64,000 nt of DNA from Neorhizobium alkalisoli (GCF_007829835.1 NZ_VIWP01000001.1:248001-312000); one strand, 5' to 3'; positions 1-8,229 are shown, counted from the stretch's first letter. The notes: generated by a model from the sequence alone, not told the origin. Translations and numbers: made by a program.

Positions 1-1
1 A

Positions 2-832
2 GACGGTGTCCAGCGCATGCAGACCGAGGATCTTCTGAAACTCAACGTCCGCAATGCGAGCGGCGGCATGGTGCCCATGTCCTCCTTCGCATCGGCGCAA
101 TGGATCCGCGGCCCGTCCCAGGTGGTCGGTTATAACGGCTATCCATCTGTCCGCATCGCCGGTCAGGCTGCACCGGGCTATTCTTCGGGCGACGCGATCG
201 CCGAGATGGAACGCCTGGCAAGGGATCTGCCGAGCGGCTTCGGTTACGAATGGACCGGCCAGTCGCTGCAGGAAATCCAGTCCGGCTCGCAGGCGCCGGC
301 ACTGATCGGGCTCAGCATCCTGTTCGTCTTCCTGCTGCTCGCAGCGTTGTACGAAAGCTGGTCGATCCCGATCGCCGTCATGCTGGTCGTTCCGCTCGGC
401 GTGATCGGCTCGGTTGCGGCGGTGACGTTGCGGCACATGCCGAACGACGTCTACTTCCTCGTCGGCCTGATCGCCATCATCGGCCTGTCAGCAAAGAACG
501 CGATCCTGATCATCGAGTTCGCAAAAGACCTGCGCGCCGAAGGAAAATCGACCTTCGACGCAACGGTGGAAGCCGCCCACATGCGCTTCCGGCCGATCCT
601 GATGACGTCGCTCGCCTTCACGCTCGGCGTCGTGCCGATGGCGATCGCGACGGGCGCAAGCGCGGCAAGCCAGAACGCGATCGGTACCGGCGTTCTGGGC
701 GGCATGATTTCCGCCACCCTGCTCGCCGTGTTCTTCGTGCCGGTCTTCTTCGTCTTCGTCATGAAGATCTTCAACCGGAAAGAGGAAAAGCAGCAGCAGG
801 CTGAAAAGCCGATGCCCATGGCCGCCGAATAA
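2..832 (+). CDS. RND multidrug efflux transporter (AcrB/MexB family), C-terminal part, 5' end outside window
   Basis: Inner-membrane pump subunit of a tripartite RND efflux system that uses the proton gradient to expel drugs. The frame is open from base 2, so the gene begins upstream; about 277 residues remain. They show the end of the second periplasmic loop ([10 protein letters not shown], then EWTGQSLQE) followed by the last membrane block, including the family signature [12 protein letters not shown], the TM segment with [22 protein letters not shown], and the [12 protein letters not shown] stretch. This is the AcrB TM8-TM12 pattern. The tail is charged and Gln-rich. A TetR-family gene follows 30 bases downstream on the same strand and is the likely local regulator. 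The exact pump and substrates cannot be told from this fragment. Confidence 0.93.
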   Translation, partial: DGVQRMQTEDLLKLNVRNASGGMVPMSSFASAQWIRGPSQVVGYNGYPSVRIAGQAAPGYSSGDAIAEMERLARDLPSGFGYEWTGQSLQEIQSGSQAPALIGLSILFVFLLLAALYESWSIPIAVMLVVPLGVIGSVAAVTLRHMPNDVYFLVGLIAIIGLSAKNAILIIEFAKDLRAEGKSTFDATVEAAHMRFRPILMTSLAFTLGVVPMAIATGASAASQNAIGTGVLGGMISATLLAVFFVPVFFVFVMKIFNRKEEKQQQAEKPMPMAAE

Positions 833-862
833 CGTCGTGATGAACGAAAGGGAGGGAGGCCC

Positions 863-1474
863 ATGAGGAGAACAAAGGCCGAGGCCGCGGAGACGCGCGC
901 CTCGATCCTGGTTGCCGCCGAGCAGCTGTTTTTCGAAAAGGGCGTCGCCAACAGCTCGCTCGACGAGATTGCGACCGTCGCGGGTGTAACCCGCGGCGCC
1001 ATCTATTGGCATTTTGCCAACAAGGGCGAACTCTTCCTCGACCTCTACAACGCCGCCCAGCTTCCGCGCGTCAACATGGCCGATGTCGCGGATCTGGATT
1101 GCGACGAGCGGCATGCGCTTGCAGCTGTCGAAACGGCGGCATGCGACTGGCTGGAAACCCTCGCCTCCGATGTCCACCGGCAAAGGCTGATTTCCATCCT
1201 GCTGCGGACCAATTTCACGGAAGAGACGCAACCCGTCCTCGATGCGCTGGAAAAGCTCGAGGAAGAGCATGCGTCGCATATCGAAAACATCCTCACCAAG
1301 GCTGCCCGCAACGGCCGCCTCACCCCGGGATGGACGCCGCGTACATCCTGCCGGGCGGTGAAATGGCTCATCAAGGGTGTCTGCTGGGAATGGCTTCTGT
1401 TCGGCCAGAAATTCGATCTGGCAAAGGAAGGCGGCGACAGCGTCAGAAACCTGTTCGCCAGTTTTCGCGCCTAG
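863..1474 (+). CDS. TetR/AcrR-family transcriptional regulator of the adjacent RND pump
   Basis: A 203-aa repressor of the TetR fold. Residues 10-60 carry the helix-turn-helix with SLDEIATVAGVTRGAIYWHF, the classic AcrR/TtgR recognition helix followed by NKGELF. The C-terminal part is a variable ligand-binding domain. The start is preceded by the purine-rich GGGAGGGAGG about 5 bases upstream. It follows the pump gene on the same strand, so it probably shares its transcript and controls it in response to pump substrates (inference from position; in most RND loci the regulator is divergent instead). No operator was identified because the pump promoter lies outside the window. Confidence 0.9.
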   Translation: MRRTKAEAAETRASILVAAEQLFFEKGVANSSLDEIATVAGVTRGAIYWHFANKGELFLDLYNAAQLPRVNMADVADLDCDERHALAAVETAACDWLETLASDVHRQRLISILLRTNFTEETQPVLDALEKLEEEHASHIENILTKAARNGRLTPGWTPRTSCRAVKWLIKGVCWEWLLFGQKFDLAKEGGDSVRNLFASFRA

Positions 1475-1506
1475 ACTTCACGGATCGGCGCCGCTCAAGG
1501 TGAGGC

Positions 1507-2688
1507 TCAAATCGTTTCTGTGCCGCCCAGCCTCCGCAGGGGTGAACGCCGAAGAACCTTTGTCGAGCAGCGAAGCGCACCGTTCCGGCTTGCAAGATGG
1601 CTCCAGCCGAAAACGGGGATGACTTCGAAACCCAGCCCCTCCCAGATCTCGCTGTTCAGCCGGTCGAATGCGGCGAGCGGCTCGATATCGCCGAACTGGG
1701 GAAGCCAGGCAAAAGGCTTTTCTCGGCCCGGCCGAACCTCGTTCTCGAGCATGAGATTGTTATAGAGGCGCGGAAGACGCTTGCCGCTGTCCGGCGTCAC
1801 CGCATAGGGCACCGGATTGCGCATTACCTCGAACCCCTGGCGGATCAGAGCCCTCACCGAAGCATCCAGTGATTGCCGCGCCGTTTCCACGAGAGGCCGC
1901 TTGAGACCATCGGGATCGCAGGGATCACCGACAAGAAGAAGCGGGCGCCCGTTCCGCTCAAGTCCGGTCACCGAGACAAACTGGTCGACATGAAAGCCGA
2001 ACTGGTGACCTGCCGAGAGCAGATTTTTCGCTTCCGGCAGCGTCCTTACCTTGGCTTGGTCGTCATTCCGCTTGGAAAGGTCTTTCGGATTATATCCAAA
2101 AACATGGACAGGGCGCCGGTCGATCTGCTGCGATATCTCGAATGCGGGCTGCGCCGGGCTACTGCCCTTTTCGGCCTTTACCTGCGAGAGACCGATAAGC
2201 CGGAAGTCCGGACCAACAAGCTGGTTGCCGCCGGGCAGGAATAAGGGGGCCGGGTGGGCCTCTATCGAAAGCATGTCTGCAAGGCTTCGTCCGACAGCAT
2301 CCATCTGCGTGGTGAGAATTTCGTCAGTCGTAGACCCCGATGCCTCGCGAACCAGAAAAGCATCCTGGATCCACGGGCTGGAAATCCTCCCCTGCTCTTC
2401 CGGGACCGAAACAAGCGCGATCCTGCATTGCGCATTCAGTGATCGCGCCCAAAAGTCCGCTCGCGATGCGGTGGCCTGTTCGACAAGGAGGAAAACCTCG
2501 ATATCCGCCGGCAACGAGCACAGAAGATTGCCGATCGGGATCAGCGGCTGAAACCCGTCATCCGGCGCTTCATTTCCCAGAAACGCCGCGGGTAATGCCA
2601 ATGCGATCTGTTTTATGATGCCGCCGCAATCGGGAACGAGATTGCCGGGATCGCCTCCTTCGGGCGCCATCGCCTCTGTCTCAACCAT
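1507..2688 (-). CDS. Pentein-fold (guanidino-group-modifying) hydrolase, agmatine/peptidyl-arginine deiminase-like, in a YcaO-TfuA operon
   Basis: A 393-aa protein with no obvious N-terminal signal. Four motifs of the agmatine deiminase/PAD_porph branch of the pentein superfamily appear in order: WIQD at 106-109 (family W-x-R-D), GGN at 153-155, H233-x-D235 in GFHVDQF, and the nucleophile C374 in NGALRCSTKVL (family GGGNIHCxTQ). PQFGD near 330-334 also matches agmatine deiminase. The full set Asp, His, Asp, Cys is therefore present. Known family members hydrolyse or transfer a guanidino/amidino group (Arg to citrulline, agmatine to carbamoylputrescine). Its start overlaps the tfuA-like stop by 8 bases (ATGGTTGA), so the two are translationally coupled. 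In this operon a peptide substrate is likelier than free agmatine (inference). A longer upstream open frame is only tfuA shadow. Confidence 0.72.
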   Translation of the reverse strand: MVETEAMAPEGGDPGNLVPDCGGIIKQIALALPAAFLGNEAPDDGFQPLIPIGNLLCSLPADIEVFLLVEQATASRADFWARSLNAQCRIALVSVPEEQGRISSPWIQDAFLVREASGSTTDEILTTQMDAVGRSLADMLSIEAHPAPLFLPGGNQLVGPDFRLIGLSQVKAEKGSSPAQPAFEISQQIDRRPVHVFGYNPKDLSKRNDDQAKVRTLPEAKNLLSAGHQFGFHVDQFVSVTGLERNGRPLLLVGDPCDPDGLKRPLVETARQSLDASVRALIRQGFEVMRNPVPYAVTPDSGKRLPRLYNNLMLENEVRPGREKPFAWLPQFGDIEPLAAFDRLNSEIWEGLGFEVIPVFGWSHLASRNGALRCSTKVLRRSPLRRLGGTETI

Positions 2689-3379
2689 GCTGCTTCGTCG
2701 CAATGTTCTTGAAGAACAGCGTGTTCTGGAATGTCCAGTTTCCGCCGGGCTTTGATAGGCCCGCCTCGTCCGCCAGTGCGGCCAGCAATTGCAGCGCATC
2801 CGCCTGCTTGACGGAAACCGCGCTAGCGGCAATCGTTCGAGCAAGACCGGCATCCAGCCCTGCCTTTTCGACGATCGATTTCCATGTTCGCCGGGTGAAA
2901 TGCAGCATCCGGGCGGCCTCCATGAGCCGTTCGAGATCCCCTTCCGCAAACATGCCTTTCAGCCCGACAACCGTCGCCTCGACATCGACCAGCGCAACCG
3001 TCAACGGCTGGTAAGCGAGTTCTGCAGGTGCGTGGAGAATGGCGACATCCGCATCGGAGCTGCGCCCGCCATCGCGATAACTGCGAAACACCTCGCCAAT
3101 GCCGATCATCCCAAAGGGCTCGCATTCCGCCGCCCGCAACGCGCCCATGCTGGCAGCGCCCAGAACCGGGATACCGCGGGACAGTGCGTAGAGGATTTCC
3201 TTGTGCCAGACGGCGGCACGATCAGAGTAAAAACCGTCGATCAGGCCGATTGCCTCGGCGCCCTCGTGGACTGCCGCCAGAATGTCGCCGGAAGCGGCAG
3301 GCGGCCGGAACTCGATCTGCGAAAAGGCGCTGATATCGGCCCGAAAAAGCGATGGCCCGGCAAAAACGATCGTCTTCAT
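2681..3379 (-). CDS. TfuA-like protein, partner of YcaO
   Basis: A 232-aa TfuA-like core protein, with MKTIVFAGPSLF at the start and the conserved region DGFYSDRAAVWHKEILYALSRG followed by VLGAASMGALRAAE. TfuA proteins accompany YcaO enzymes; in thioviridamide-type clusters and in methanogens the pair is linked to backbone thioamide formation, where TfuA is thought to deliver sulfur. The family name comes from rhizobial trifolitoxin genetics. A GTG at 3385 is in frame, but the ATG at 3379 has GAGGTGG about five bases upstream and is preferred. It lies 7 bases after the ycaO stop and overlaps the next gene by 8 bases. Confidence 0.9.
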   Translation of the reverse strand: MKTIVFAGPSLFRADISAFSQIEFRPPAASGDILAAVHEGAEAIGLIDGFYSDRAAVWHKEILYALSRGIPVLGAASMGALRAAECEPFGMIGIGEVFRSYRDGGRSSDADVAILHAPAELAYQPLTVALVDVEATVVGLKGMFAEGDLERLMEAARMLHFTRRTWKSIVEKAGLDAGLARTIAASAVSVKQADALQLLAALADEAGLSKPGGNWTFQNTLFFKNIATKQHG

Positions 3380-3386
3380 AGCCACC

Positions 3387-4613
3387 TCATCGCTTCAGAA
3401 AGCTGTCCAGCGCACTGGCCGAAAAGCGGTTGAGGCTACCGCCCGCTGCAGCAAGCCCGCTTGCAAGCACTCTGACCACGCTGATGCCCGGCATCCCGGT
3501 ATCGAGGGGAAAGACGTAAATATCGTCCACACCCGCCGTAAAAAGATGATCCGCAACCCTTCGCCAAAGCGGTGTCTCGGCATCTTCGTCACCGAAATCG
3601 ATCGGGGCGGCGAGAGAGCTTAAAGGCAGGGCCGGGCTTGGCTGGCTCCATTCTTCTGCTGCTCTGTCGAAAACATAACGCTGCGCCGAGAGATCATCAC
3701 GGGCTCCGCTGATATCCGTCAGCCGTGACTGGATCGCTTCGAGAAGCGCTGCCGTCGCGGCTTCCTGCAGCGTCAACCGGCAGGCCGTACCGGCGGATAT
3801 GCGCAATCCCGGACCATGATCGGCAGCAACCGCCCGCGGGATGGCGGCCAGAACCACGGGCAAGCGGTTGGAACTGGTCATGTCGAAGAAACGCACTTCG
3901 AGCCCGGCCTTTTCGAGCTGGCCGAGCAGCGTATCGAGAGCCTGATGCCCGCTTTGCGAAAAGGCAATCCGGCCCATGCCGAGCCTGCGGGTTTCAAAAG
4001 CCCCGGCCGCAAAAGAGGCGTCATGCTCCACCAGTTCCAGCAGCGCGTGAAGGATTGTCCGATCAGGATCTGTGCCAGCCGCAATCCCTTGTGAACTCAT
4101 CTGGAATGCCTGGCGATCCCAGGGAAAATCCGCCCGGAAATCCATGCCGATCAGTTCGAACGGCGCGTGCACGATGCCGCCGTCACGGGCGGAATAACCC
4201 GCTACCCATGCCCGTCCACGATCGGGATCAAGCTCACCCGGATTGACCCGCGCAAGCTCTTCCAGCGGCACGAGCCGCATGCCCCGCTGCAGCATGGCTG
4301 CGATCGAACCGTGTTCGCGGATATGTTTCTGCGTATCTTCGGCCACCGCATTTTCCACGGCCTCCATGACCGCGGAAACTTTCGCCTGCCGGGTATCGAG
4401 CCCCTTGCCCTGCGAGACCGAGAGGCTGCGCGAATTCGGCTGCACAGCCGCCCAGACGGGCACGCCGATCGTATCGAGACCCGTGACGTCACAGAGCCTC
4501 GTTATCCCGAACCGCTTCAGCAGTTCGGGATTGTCGAGCAGGCTATCCACGGCCACCGGCATGCCCTTCTCCGTGTGGGAAAGAAGGGCGCCGGCGCCAT
4601 TTTCGCGCCGCAT
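3387..4613 (-). CDS. YcaO-domain ATP-dependent cyclodehydratase/thioamidation-type enzyme
   Basis: A 408-aa YcaO protein. YcaO enzymes use ATP to activate backbone amides of peptides, giving azolines, amidines or, with TfuA, thioamides. Visible signatures are SVSQGKGLDTRQAKVSAVMEAVE-type nucleotide-binding sequence near residues 68-90 (SxGKG, then SAxxEAxE), the EL-VEHDA segment (about 195-201) and LRISAGTACRLTLQEAATAALLEAIQ-type sequence (about 272-297). The C-terminus (SALDSFLKR) lacks the PxPxP tail typical of azoline-forming YcaOs. That fits a non-azoline reaction with the adjacent TfuA. The ATG at 4613 lies 3 bases after the upstream stop; an ATG at 4559 behind GGAGAAGG is a possible alternative start. 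Confidence 0.92.
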   Translation of the reverse strand: MRRENGAGALLSHTEKGMPVAVDSLLDNPELLKRFGITRLCDVTGLDTIGVPVWAAVQPNSRSLSVSQGKGLDTRQAKVSAVMEAVENAVAEDTQKHIREHGSIAAMLQRGMRLVPLEELARVNPGELDPDRGRAWVAGYSARDGGIVHAPFELIGMDFRADFPWDRQAFQMSSQGIAAGTDPDRTILHALLELVEHDASFAAGAFETRRLGMGRIAFSQSGHQALDTLLGQLEKAGLEVRFFDMTSSNRLPVVLAAIPRAVAADHGPGLRISAGTACRLTLQEAATAALLEAIQSRLTDISGARDDLSAQRYVFDRAAEEWSQPSPALPLSSLAAPIDFGDEDAETPLWRRVADHLFTAGVDDIYVFPLDTGMPGISVVRVLASGLAAAGGSLNRFSASALDSFLKR

Positions 4614-4616
4614 CGA

Positions 4617-5048
4617 TTACGGCGTGGTATTCGGGTCGTCGGAGAGGATGGCTTCAAAAAGGTTGCCGGCAGCAACGCCGGACGGTCCGACCGCCTTGAG
4701 CGCGCTTTCGATCGGCAGCTGGCGGTCGCGGCTGAAATCCCAGCCCGCATCGACGACATCGCCGACGAAGGCGAAGTCGGCTTCGGAAACGGTCGCGCCG
4801 CCCGCGATCAGGGTTTCGATACCCTGGATCTGGATCTGATCGAGCGTGGTATCGGCCTGGCCGTCCTGGCTGACCAGCATTCCCTTTGCCGCAGCGGCAA
4901 CGCGGGCATAACCGTCGACGCCCGGATGCGATGCCTCGTAGGCGGCGATCACGTCATGCGAAACCGAGGCCACACGCAGCGGCGAAGTGCGCACGAAAAT
5001 AACGCCCGAACCCTTTTTACCAATCACATAAAACTGCGAATTCGACAT
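4617..5048 (-). CDS. Unknown 143-aa protein encoded between a SARP-type regulator and YcaO; candidate substrate or accessory protein
   Basis: Not recognised. The product begins MSNSQFYVIGKKGSGVIFVR, has no signal peptide, membrane helix or cysteine, and ends SDDPNTTP. It is rich in Ala, Val, Gly and Asp, with a Gly/Ala-rich stretch around IETLIAGGATVSEADFAF. The start is fixed by TAGGAG, which overlaps the regulator's stop codon 10 bases before this ATG; an in-frame TTG at 5057 is too close to that site. It lies in the slot where a RiPP precursor or leader-binding partner is often encoded, immediately before ycaO (3-base gap). At 143 residues it is long for a precursor, so it could equally be a folded accessory protein. 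No function is assigned. Confidence 0.75.
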   Translation of the reverse strand: MSNSQFYVIGKKGSGVIFVRTSPLRVASVSHDVIAAYEASHPGVDGYARVAAAAKGMLVSQDGQADTTLDQIQIQGIETLIAGGATVSEADFAFVGDVVDAGWDFSRDRQLPIESALKAVGPSGVAAGNLFEAILSDDPNTTP

Positions 5049-5061
5049 ATTAAACAATCTC

Positions 5062-6981
5062 CTATTTGATCCCAGCTAATCGATATGCCTGATAGAACTT
5101 CTCATTCACCGCAGGGTCGCGGTTGGGGGAAAGAAGGCTAAGCTGCCTTGCCGTCATCTCCGGATAGTTTTCCTGAAGACGCCTGCCATATTGCTTTGCC
5201 ATCTCAAGATCACCGTTCAGTGAATGACTGACGGTCAGAATGCGCAATGCCGACTCATCGTTTTCCATGCGGCTGCAAAGCTCCACGGCGGTCGAATATT
5301 CCTCGCGCTTCATGGCTATGCTCGCACCGGCCCACCAGTAGATATCGGGGGCGAGCGGATTGAGATCGATTGCCGATTGGAACCGCGTCCATGCCTCTTC
5401 CTGCTGCCCGAAATGCGCCAGCGCATCGGCGTGCTGGATCAGGAGATCGGCGGAGTTCGGCGCAAGCGCCTCAGCCTCGATGAATTTCTCGGCGGATATG
5501 TCGAAATGGCGCTGATAAAGCGCAACGACCGCGCACATCCAGTGGCCGATACCCAGCGCCGGGTCGATTTCCGTCGAAACCTTCGCCTCGGCATTGGCCC
5601 GGTGCAGCAGGTGCGGATCGCTGCCGCCCAGCATCAGCCATTCCAGCTGCAGCGTCTGGGCAATGCGAGCGCGCGCCACGGCCATGCTTGGATCAAGGTC
5701 GAGCGCCTTGCGGAATTCCGCGCGGGCGCGCCGCAGCAGCGGCAGGTCGCATTTGCCGCGGATGAGCTGTTGCCCGGACAGGAAGTGAAGATAGGCCGAC
5801 GAATCATGATGGCGGTCGTTTTCGATCTGCCGCCGCTCGACCCGCTCCGCGAGTGCCGCAGCCACCTGTTTCGACAACAGGCGGAAGGCTGCATGGATCT
5901 GCCGTTCGTTCAGAACGACTTCGAGCGACCAGACGATTTCGCCACTGCTTTCTTCGAGCAGCACGATCGAGAGGCGCATATCGTCGAAAACCGTCGTGCG
6001 GACCTGATAATCCGCCCTGAGCGATTTGTAGAGTTCGCCATTGCCATCCGAGGTCGCCGCAAAGCTGCTATAGGAGGAGAGGACGGTGAATGTCCGGTAT
6101 CGCACCAGCGTATTGGCGACATCCTCGATGAATGCCCGGACGACCACGGTCGCCGGCTTGCCATCGAAGCTTGTCGGCTGGACGAAAGCGACACGCGGCT
6201 TTACCCGTGACGGCTGTTCCACCGGCAGGTTGAAACTGTCATTGTCCGCGACATAACCTTTCAGCCGGCGGCGAAGGGCAAGTGTCGCGGGCTCATGCGG
6301 CCGACCTTCCGATTGCAGCCAGCGGCCGAGGCTTTCGAACACACGCTCGCTCGCCTCATGATCACCCGTGCGCGCATAGGCCGACATCAGGTTCCGGTAG
6401 GTTTCCTCGCGATCGGGCTCCAGCCGCAGGGCGCGATCACCGATCGATGCGATGGAAAGCGCTGCCCGGCCGCCGAATCGGGTCGTATCCTCAAGCAGTT
6501 GCGCAAAGGTGGCGAAGAACAGCGATTTCAGGCGGTGCCGCTCGGAGACCAGCCAGAGATAAAACTGCTCGCCGGAAACATCGATGTTTTCAAGCAGCTC
6601 GCCGCTGACCGCGAGCAGCCCTTCCCTCTGCTGTTCCATCTCGCCGGACCGAATCGACAGCAGGAACTGGGCGAGATCCGACCTGTGCGCCAGCGGACCG
6701 GCAACGATGTCGTTCTTGTTGACGAGGATAGCAGGTTCTTCGGTTCCGGATGCCTGCTGCAGCCGCAGAAGGAGCTGGCGCAGATTGCCCAAAGCCCGTT
6801 CCTGGCTGGCATTTTCCCAGAGCAGCGCGGCCGCCGCCTGGCGGGTCAGCGTCTCGCCCGGCGCGAGAAGCAAAGCTGCGATCAGAACCAGGCCTTTTGC
6901 CGGAAAATACGCCTGCGCGCTTGCGTTCCAGCGTGGAACACCCAGCAAGCGAATAGGAATTTGCTCCGTTTGACCAAGCAC
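5062..6981 (-). CDS. SARP/BTAD-type transcriptional regulator with TPR C-terminal region
   Basis: A 639-aa protein. Residues about 8-95 form an OmpR/SARP-like winged helix (PIRLLGVPRWN, then LTRQAAAALLWENASQERALGNLRQLL in part). Residues about 100-245 look like a bacterial transcriptional activation domain (GELLENIDVSGEQFYLWL, then DREETYRNLMSAYARTGDHE). About 265-390 resemble the TolB-like segment found in CadC/adenylate-cyclase-type regulators. The rest contains TPR units (for example FRKALDLDPSMAVARARIAQ). The start is GTG behind GGGGGATG. It is the first gene of the YcaO-TfuA operon, so it probably activates that operon and perhaps the divergent 7140 gene. No transmembrane helix is evident. 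Confidence 0.85.
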   Translation of the reverse strand: MLGQTEQIPIRLLGVPRWNASAQAYFPAKGLVLIAALLLAPGETLTRQAAAALLWENASQERALGNLRQLLLRLQQASGTEEPAILVNKNDIVAGPLAHRSDLAQFLLSIRSGEMEQQREGLLAVSGELLENIDVSGEQFYLWLVSERHRLKSLFFATFAQLLEDTTRFGGRAALSIASIGDRALRLEPDREETYRNLMSAYARTGDHEASERVFESLGRWLQSEGRPHEPATLALRRRLKGYVADNDSFNLPVEQPSRVKPRVAFVQPTSFDGKPATVVVRAFIEDVANTLVRYRTFTVLSSYSSFAATSDGNGELYKSLRADYQVRTTVFDDMRLSIVLLEESSGEIVWSLEVVLNERQIHAAFRLLSKQVAAALAERVERRQIENDRHHDSSAYLHFLSGQQLIRGKCDLPLLRRARAEFRKALDLDPSMAVARARIAQTLQLEWLMLGGSDPHLLHRANAEAKVSTEIDPALGIGHWMCAVVALYQRHFDISAEKFIEAEALAPNSADLLIQHADALAHFGQQEEAWTRFQSAIDLNPLAPDIYWWAGASIAMKREEYSTAVELCSRMENDESALRILTVSHSLNGDLEMAKQYGRRLQENYPEMTARQLSLLSPNRDPAVNEKFYQAYRLAGIK

Positions 6982-7052
6982 TTGGCATCCCCCGATGATT
7001 TGTCATCTAACAACGGTGAACGAGAAATTGGAAGGGTGGTTATGCGTTAGTT

Positions 7053-7069
7053 TGACGCTGATGTGACGC
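7053..7069. promoter_or_regulatory. Phased direct repeat TGACGC-N5-TGACGC in the divergent promoter region
   Basis: TGACGC occurs at 7053-7058 and again at 7064-7069, an 11-base period, about 75 bases upstream of the SARP-type regulator gene and 71 upstream of the 7140 gene. SARP/OmpR-class activators usually bind short direct repeats spaced by one helical turn, so this is a plausible autoregulatory site. It is flanked by ATGCGT (7042-7047) and ACGCAT (7066-7071), which also pair as an inverted repeat. Confidence 0.4.
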
Positions 7070-7139
7070 ATCGTGCTGTAAAGGACGCTCAACCAGAGGG
7101 GGTAGTGACGGGAGCGGTGTGCTTTCCTGAAAATGTGCG

Positions 7140-7661
7140 ATGGTCAACTATTTGAAATTTAATGTCTCCTACCTGGCGTTCGCCTTCAACGCGCTACCGT
7201 TCTTACGCGCGGATGATGTCGGTTATGCGATAACGGAATTCATGTGGTTCCGCGGCAAGCCCTTTTATCCGATGGGCGCGCTGACCGAGGCACGCGTGGC
7301 CTGCCTGCATCTCTCCACCGTCTTTAGGGAAGAATTCGACGAGGATAATCTCGATCTCGTCTTCATGATGCGTCGGCCCGAGGGAGGGCATTTCTTCGAA
7401 ATCGTCCTCCGATCGAACAACGGCACGATCTATGGCGGCTGGGTATGGGGTAGCGATCTCGAAGTCCTCGACGAGGTCGTGGACGGTTATCATGTCCTGC
7501 TCACGCTCCACGACGGCGAGCATGCGCGCTTCGAATTCAGCCGCGGTCTTGGCCGTTACAGATTTGTCGGCGACAGGCCGGTCGAAAAGATCCCGCCAAT
7601 GCTGGACGGCGACCGCAGCTTCCATCACAGCGTTGCCCAGATAGAAGCAGAGAGAGAATAG
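7140..7661 (+). CDS. Hypothetical protein, 173 aa, divergent from the YcaO operon
   Basis: Not recognised. The protein starts MVNYLKFNVSYLAFAFNALP, has no clear signal peptide or membrane helix, and has a mixed alpha/beta composition with strand-like stretches (FFEIVLRSNNGTIYGGWVWG, HVLLTLHDGEHARFEFSRG). The frame has normal GC-rich third positions, and the opposing 160-aa open frame looks like its shadow. Only a weak Shine-Dalgarno site precedes the ATG. It is transcribed away from the SARP-type regulator, so the two may share the intergenic control region. Confidence 0.6.
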   Translation: MVNYLKFNVSYLAFAFNALPFLRADDVGYAITEFMWFRGKPFYPMGALTEARVACLHLSTVFREEFDEDNLDLVFMMRRPEGGHFFEIVLRSNNGTIYGGWVWGSDLEVLDEVVDGYHVLLTLHDGEHARFEFSRGLGRYRFVGDRPVEKIPPMLDGDRSFHHSVAQIEAERE

Positions 7662-7788
7662 GCCAGACGATCTGGCCGATCTCATCTAGCTCAAAACGTT
7701 GGAGAGCGTCGCGTTTGAGCCCACCTCAAAGACGGGCGCGCTGACGTCAAGGCTGGCTCGAAAAGCCGCAGCCGAACGCCATAAATAA

Positions 7789-7881
7789 TCAAAGCAGGAA
7801 ATTGTAAGCGAGGCTGGCAAGACCGGCGAGCCACAGGGTGGTGACGGCTGCAGAGCCGAGGAGAAAAATCTTCATATCCAT
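7789..7881 (-). CDS. Possible 30-aa single-pass membrane microprotein
   Basis: Within the 624-base gap after 7661 the minus strand encodes MDMKIFLLGSAAVTTLWLAG followed by ten further residues ending AYNFLL and TGA. It is one hydrophobic helix with a Lys near the start. GGGTGAG stands 6 bases before the first ATG; a second ATG is at 7875. It is too short for statistical support and its function is unknown. The rest of this gap holds the RutR-like box and the sigma-54 promoter; nothing else was recognised between 7882 and 8139. Confidence 0.35.
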   Translation of the reverse strand: MDMKIFLLGSAAVTTLWLAGLASLAYNFLL

Positions 7882-8139
7882 GCGATCTCACCCTTCATGG
7901 TGAATGCTCGGAGAGCTGCCATAAAAACCGGCAATGCAGGAATTAGTCCGGCTTCAAAACATCCCGGACCGACATCTGTACCCGCTTCACCAGACCTCTT
8001 TCTGATCAGTAGTCAACTCGGCGTCACGCAGCCGTCACTCGCGTAACGGCCACATTGGCTCCACCTTCCGGATGCTGCGCTTTTCCACAGGGACGCCGGG
8101 GAGCACGATAAACAGGCTTCGTGCAGCCGCCTCCAAAAA

Positions 8140-8155
8140 TTGACCATTTGGTCAG
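8140..8155. promoter_or_regulatory. RutR-box-like operator (TTGACCATTTGGTCAG)
   Basis: A near-perfect palindrome that matches the Escherichia coli RutR consensus TTGACCA-NN-TGGTCAA in all but the last base. It lies 131-146 bases upstream of the transporter operon at 8286 and about 75 bases upstream of the sigma-54 promoter. A RutR-like TetR gene is encoded at 17451, beyond the operon, with a second related site in its own promoter region. Confidence 0.65.
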
Positions 8156-8229
8156 TTTTTAGCCTTTCACCTCCAGCCGCAGCAGAGCGCGAATTTGCAT
8201 TCCTACGCAATTTCAGTGAGTTAAAGCCA

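Noticed and set aside
488..1279. Long minus-strand frame across the RND and TetR genes
   Set aside because: It is the antisense shadow of two well-supported plus-strand genes and has no domain signature.
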